Shown here one piece after another: positions 7,426 to 10,387 of a stretch of DNA of 10,387 nt (its first letter is position 1; each line of letters starts with the position of its first letter). The notes beneath the pieces were generated by a model, which saw nothing but the letters and a program-made list of their open reading frames with translations, did not search any database and was not told where the DNA came from. The position numbers and the translations under genes were made by a program. Source of the stretch: an uncultured bacterium (GTDB taxonomy: Bacteria; Bacteroidota; Bacteroidia; Bacteroidales; Muribaculaceae); NCBI GenBank assembly GCA_946184715.1, contig CAMHGU010000063.1, positions 1-10,387 on the forward strand, read 5' to 3'.

Positions 7426-8583
7426 ATGAAACGTTATCTTAATTCCATTCTGGCGCTGAGCCTGATAGTATCGGGCAGCGTTATTCTCAGCTCTTGCGGC
7501 AAAGACGACCCGGATCCCACCCCGACATCCTACAAAGAGCAGATACTTACCACGGCCAATGCCCAATTCGTCAACGACGTGGTGGTACCCACCTACCGCA
7601 ACCTCGCCGATGACTGCCTCGAGTTCCAAGAGGCCATCGACGCCCTCAAAGAGAACCCGACCCAGGCCAACGTCAACAAGGCGTGTGAGCTTTGGAAGAA
7701 AGCCCGTAAGGACTGGGAGCTCTCCGAGGCGTTCCTCCACGGCGCCGCTAAGGTGTACGACATCGACCCCCACATCGACACCTGGCCCCTCGTGGTTACC
7801 GACTTAGAGAACCTTCTGAACAACGACGCAATGATGGCCAACATCGACGAAGTGGTGGCTAACCTCAACACCGGCCTCGTGGGCTTCCACGGCGTGGAGT
7901 ACATCATCTTCCGCGACGGCCAGCCGCGCGCCATCGACGCTATCCCCGCTAAGGAACTCGCCTACGCCTCGGCCGTAGCCGGCGACCTCGCAGTGAGCTG
8001 CCTCCGCCTCGAAGCTTCGTGGGCCGGCCACAGCAAAATCTCGGCCGCTAAGCTCGCCATCCTCGAAGAGGCTGAGCGCGACGACGACTACGAGTACGGC
8101 CCCAATATGCTCAACGCCGGCAAGGCAGGCAGCACATTCCGCTCCGTCACCGACGGCACCCTCCAGATCTTCGACGGCATCATCACCATCCTCGATGAGG
8201 TAGGCCCCACCAAGATAGGCCGTCCCTACTACGGCACTACCGCCGACGATATCAACTACATCGAATCGCCCCACTCGTGGAACTCCATCACCGACTTCCA
8301 CGATAACCTCCTCTCGGCTCGCAACGTATATTACGGCGCCTACTCCACTGCCGACGACCTTCAGCCCCAGACCGGCTCGCTCAGCCGCTATGTAGCTCAG
8401 ATCGACAAGCAGAAGGACGACGACATCAAGGCCGCCTTCACCAAGGCCCTCGCAGCCGTCGATGCTATGCCCCGCCCCTTCGTCAAGAACTTCAAAGACC
8501 CCAAGGTGGAAGAGGCTATCAAGGCCATCGCCGAGCTTACCGAAGCGTTCACAGCAGCACGCCTTGCCGTACGCAACCAGTAA
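7426..8583 (+). CDS. Imelysin-family lipoprotein (probable iron uptake component)
   Basis: A 385-residue lipoprotein of the imelysin (peptidase M75-like/IrpA) family, whose members are tied to iron uptake, though the exact role and any peptidase activity are doubtful. The lipobox is LSSC with Cys24 as the lipidated residue. GKDDPD follows at once, which fits the acidic export signal that sends Bacteroidetes lipoproteins to the cell surface. The family motif GxHxxE is present as GFHGVE (residues 153-158; His155, Glu158). A mostly helical body with WKKARKDWELSEAFL near the front is as expected for the family, and the length is normal. It starts 29 bases after the porin stop without a terminator or recognisable promoter between, so it is co-transcribed. 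Its place between a porin and a di-heme protein supports a role in iron handling. Confidence 0.88.
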   Translation: MKRYLNSILALSLIVSGSVILSSCGKDDPDPTPTSYKEQILTTANAQFVNDVVVPTYRNLADDCLEFQEAIDALKENPTQANVNKACELWKKARKDWELSEAFLHGAAKVYDIDPHIDTWPLVVTDLENLLNNDAMMANIDEVVANLNTGLVGFHGVEYIIFRDGQPRAIDAIPAKELAYASAVAGDLAVSCLRLEASWAGHSKISAAKLAILEEAERDDDYEYGPNMLNAGKAGSTFRSVTDGTLQIFDGIITILDEVGPTKIGRPYYGTTADDINYIESPHSWNSITDFHDNLLSARNVYYGAYSTADDLQPQTGSLSRYVAQIDKQKDDDIKAAFTKALAAVDAMPRPFVKNFKDPKVEEAIKAIAELTEAFTAARLAVRNQ

Positions 8584-8616
8584 TTTCCGTGTCACCCTAT
8601 TTACATCCCGACAGTT

Positions 8617-10200
8617 ATGAAACTTTATCGTTATACATCACTGCTGATACCGGCTCTGCTGGCACTCACGGCTTGCAGCGACGATAACAACGTCACCCCC
8701 ACCCCCTCCGATAAGGAGAACCCCACCGAGGCCGAATGGTACTCGGGCGGCAAGCTGGGCACGACGTTCGTTCAGTCGTCCTACGCCTACGAGCAGCCCA
8801 CCCAGGCCGTCATCAACCAGGGGCTTGAGCAAGCGTTCAAGAACGGCGAGCTGATATTCGACAAGCCGTTTGTCAACAGCGACGACGACGCCTTTGCCGG
8901 CCTCGGCCCGCTCTACGTGCGCCGCGGCTGCAAATATTGCCACCCCAACTACGGTCACGGCCTACGCCAGACCAGCTACAACTCCGAGACCCACGGCAAC
9001 GGCTACCTGCTGGTGCTCACCGACAAGAACGACACCTACCTGTCGTCGCTTACCGGTATGCCGCAGGTGGGCGCCGTAGCCCCCTTCAAAGCGCCTATCG
9101 ACGAGACGCAGATTGTCATCAAGTGGCTCCCTTACACCGATGAGTGGGGCAACAAATTCGACGACGGCGAGACCTACGAGCTCATCTATCCCGAAGTGAG
9201 CATCCCGCTGAGCGCTTACTATGTGCCTCTCGAAGTGGGCGGTAAGCCCATTGACCACTCCGATGTGGTGGTTCGCCTTGAATCCACCATCGGCATCTAC
9301 GGCACCGGCCTTCTCGACGCCATCAGCGACGAGGACCTCAAGGCCCAGTACGCCAAAGAAGAGGCCGCCGGTGTGAAGCTCAACCCGGCCATCTTCGCCA
9401 ACGGCGAGTGGACCAGCCTCTACGGCAAGACCACCCACCCCAAGCGCTTTACCTACGCCCTCTCGCGCGGCCCACTGCAGGATGCCGCCGGCGCCAACGC
9501 CATCTGGAACATCACCAACGTGACCCGCTCCGACCGTCGCTACCACTATATGACCGCGACCTACGCCAAGACCGCCTCGGCCGACCCCGACGTGCAGAAG
9601 GAGTTCTACAAGTACTTCCCCAAGGAGAACAAGACCGGCGACCCGGCTACCGACATCTACAACTACCTGATGAGCACCGAGCTTGATGCCGAGATGAGCG
9701 ACAAGGACTACACCGACCTTATGGTTTGGCACCGCGGCCTCGCCGTTCCGGCCGCCCGCGACGTGGACACCGAGCAGTTCAAGCGCGGCAAGGAGCTCTT
9801 CACCTCTATGGGCTGCGCTTATTGCCACCGCCCGTCGTGGACCACCGGCGACGACATCTTCACCGACCCCAACGGCTTCTTCAAAGACGGCGACCCGCGC
9901 CTGCCCCGCTACCCCCATCAGACCATCTGGCCCTACACCGATATGGTGCAGCATCGCCTCTTTATGAAGAACGACATCCGCACCGGCTGGTGCCGCACCA
10001 CCCCGCTCTGGGCCCGTGGTCTCCACTCGATAGTCACCGGCCGTGAAGACCGCCTCCACGACTGCCGCGCCCGCAATGTCATTGAGTCGATTATGTGGCA
10101 CGGCAGCGCCGAGAGCGATGCCCGCAAGAGCGTGGAAGAGTTCCGCAAGCTCCAGAAGAGCGACCGCGACGCCGTAGTGTTCTTCATCAATTCAATATAA
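8617..10200 (+). CDS. Di-heme c-type oxidoreductase lipoprotein (DHOR/DUF1111, 'thiol oxidoreductase')
   Basis: A 527-residue c-type cytochrome lipoprotein of the DUF1111 family, often labelled thiol oxidoreductase although the true substrate is unknown. The lipobox is LTAC with Cys20, followed by SDDNN, a surface-export signature. Two heme c sites are CKYCH (105-109, within GLGPLYVRRGC) and CAYCH (400-404). IYGTGLLDAISDEDL and the C-terminal LHDCRARN...MWHG segment are family hallmarks. Apart from the lipid and heme cysteines the only others are Cys459 and Cys483. The gene lies 33 bases after the imelysin stop and belongs to the same operon. Heme attachment needs a cytochrome c maturation system encoded elsewhere. 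It may change the redox state of iron for uptake by the neighbours; this is inference from the linkage. The family call is firm. Confidence 0.9.
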   Translation: MKLYRYTSLLIPALLALTACSDDNNVTPTPSDKENPTEAEWYSGGKLGTTFVQSSYAYEQPTQAVINQGLEQAFKNGELIFDKPFVNSDDDAFAGLGPLYVRRGCKYCHPNYGHGLRQTSYNSETHGNGYLLVLTDKNDTYLSSLTGMPQVGAVAPFKAPIDETQIVIKWLPYTDEWGNKFDDGETYELIYPEVSIPLSAYYVPLEVGGKPIDHSDVVVRLESTIGIYGTGLLDAISDEDLKAQYAKEEAAGVKLNPAIFANGEWTSLYGKTTHPKRFTYALSRGPLQDAAGANAIWNITNVTRSDRRYHYMTATYAKTASADPDVQKEFYKYFPKENKTGDPATDIYNYLMSTELDAEMSDKDYTDLMVWHRGLAVPAARDVDTEQFKRGKELFTSMGCAYCHRPSWTTGDDIFTDPNGFFKDGDPRLPRYPHQTIWPYTDMVQHRLFMKNDIRTGWCRTTPLWARGLHSIVTGREDRLHDCRARNVIESIMWHGSAESDARKSVEEFRKLQKSDRDAVVFFINSI

Positions 10201-10242
10201 CGACGCGTAGAGTGCAAAGATTAGATTAGTAGTTTCAACGCG

Positions 10243-10287
10243 TGTGAACGCACACCCTGAATATCAGTAGTGTGCGTTCACAATTTA
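10243..10287 (+). terminator. Nested hairpin between the di-heme gene and the next gene (terminator or attenuator)
   Basis: A perfect 13-bp stem (TGTGAACGCACAC at 10243-10255, complement at 10270-10282) carries a second 4-bp stem in its loop (CTGA 10257-10260, TCAG 10264-10267, loop ATA). Only a short A/T stretch, AATTTA, follows, so it may end most transcripts or merely lower expression of, or protect, part of a longer mRNA. It lies 42 bases after the stop codon and 21 bases before the next start. Confidence 0.6.
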
Positions 10288-10303
10288 TCAAAACACCCCC
10301 TAT

Positions 10304-10387
10304 ATGAAAAAGAAAGCCCGCCGCCTGCTTACCGCCGCCACCGCCCTGCTATGGGTGGCACTGATTGCCGTTCTCATCGTAGCAACC
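10304..10387 (+). CDS. N-terminus of a membrane-anchored or exported protein, cut by the window edge
   Basis: An open frame begins with ATG at 10304 and runs to the last base, giving 28 codons. The encoded start MKKKARR is followed by a hydrophobic stretch of about 20 residues (LLWVALIAVLIV within it), typical of a signal anchor or uncleaved signal peptide; no lipobox or cleavage site is visible before the edge. It follows the di-heme gene on the same strand after a hairpin and may be a further member of that locus. The family cannot be recognised from this fragment. Confidence 0.6.
   Translation, partial: MKKKARRLLTAATALLWVALIAVLIVAT

Noticed and set aside
7804..8595. Minus-strand frame of 263 codons
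   Set aside because: It is the shadow of the imelysin gene, with no domain or signal sequence and the same biased composition.
8962..10101. Long open frame (379 codons) on the minus strand
   Set aside because: It lies fully inside the di-heme oxidoreductase gene, whose heme motifs and family signatures are clear. The antisense frame is rich in V, G, A and H, as expected from the complement of a G+C-rich, C-ending codon gene.

Overview
The window looks like a chromosomal segment from an anaerobic gut-type member of the Bacteroidales. I favour this order strongly, and Muribaculaceae only as a weaker guess. The signs are Bacteroidetes-type promoters (TAnnTTTG at -7), lipoproteins carrying an acidic export signal right after the lipobox cysteine, a BspA-type leucine-rich repeat protein with a sorting-like tail, and a two-gene 2-oxoacid:ferredoxin oxidoreductase. 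All genes lie on the + strand. No tRNA, rRNA, CRISPR, transposase or phage gene is visible.

Region 1 (1-2880) holds one large secreted protein of 914 residues, made of 21-residue solenoid-like repeats, a partial block duplication and classical BspA-type LRR_5 repeats, ending in a short tail like the end of a type IX secretion sorting domain. It is clearly more AT-rich than everything downstream and ends in a good hairpin terminator.

Region 2 (2880-5960) is the korAB unit: a -7 element, a short leader that can fold, the fused gamma-alpha subunit and the beta subunit of a 2-oxoglutarate (or related 2-oxoacid):ferredoxin oxidoreductase, then a 17-bp perfect-stem terminator. This is central anaerobic metabolism.

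Region 3 (5970-10387) starts at a well-formed promoter with a 20-bp spacer and encodes an outer-membrane porin-like barrel, an imelysin-family lipoprotein and a di-heme c-type oxidoreductase lipoprotein (DUF1111/DHOR), 29 and 33 bases apart. A nested hairpin follows, then the first 28 codons of a membrane-anchored protein cut off by the window edge. The likely theme is iron or metal handling at the cell surface: both lipoproteins carry the surface-export signature, so a c-type di-heme protein may sit outside the outer membrane. This operon, and the cysteine pair outside the heme motifs of the di-heme protein, are the parts most worth following up. No intergenic gap exceeds 300 bases.
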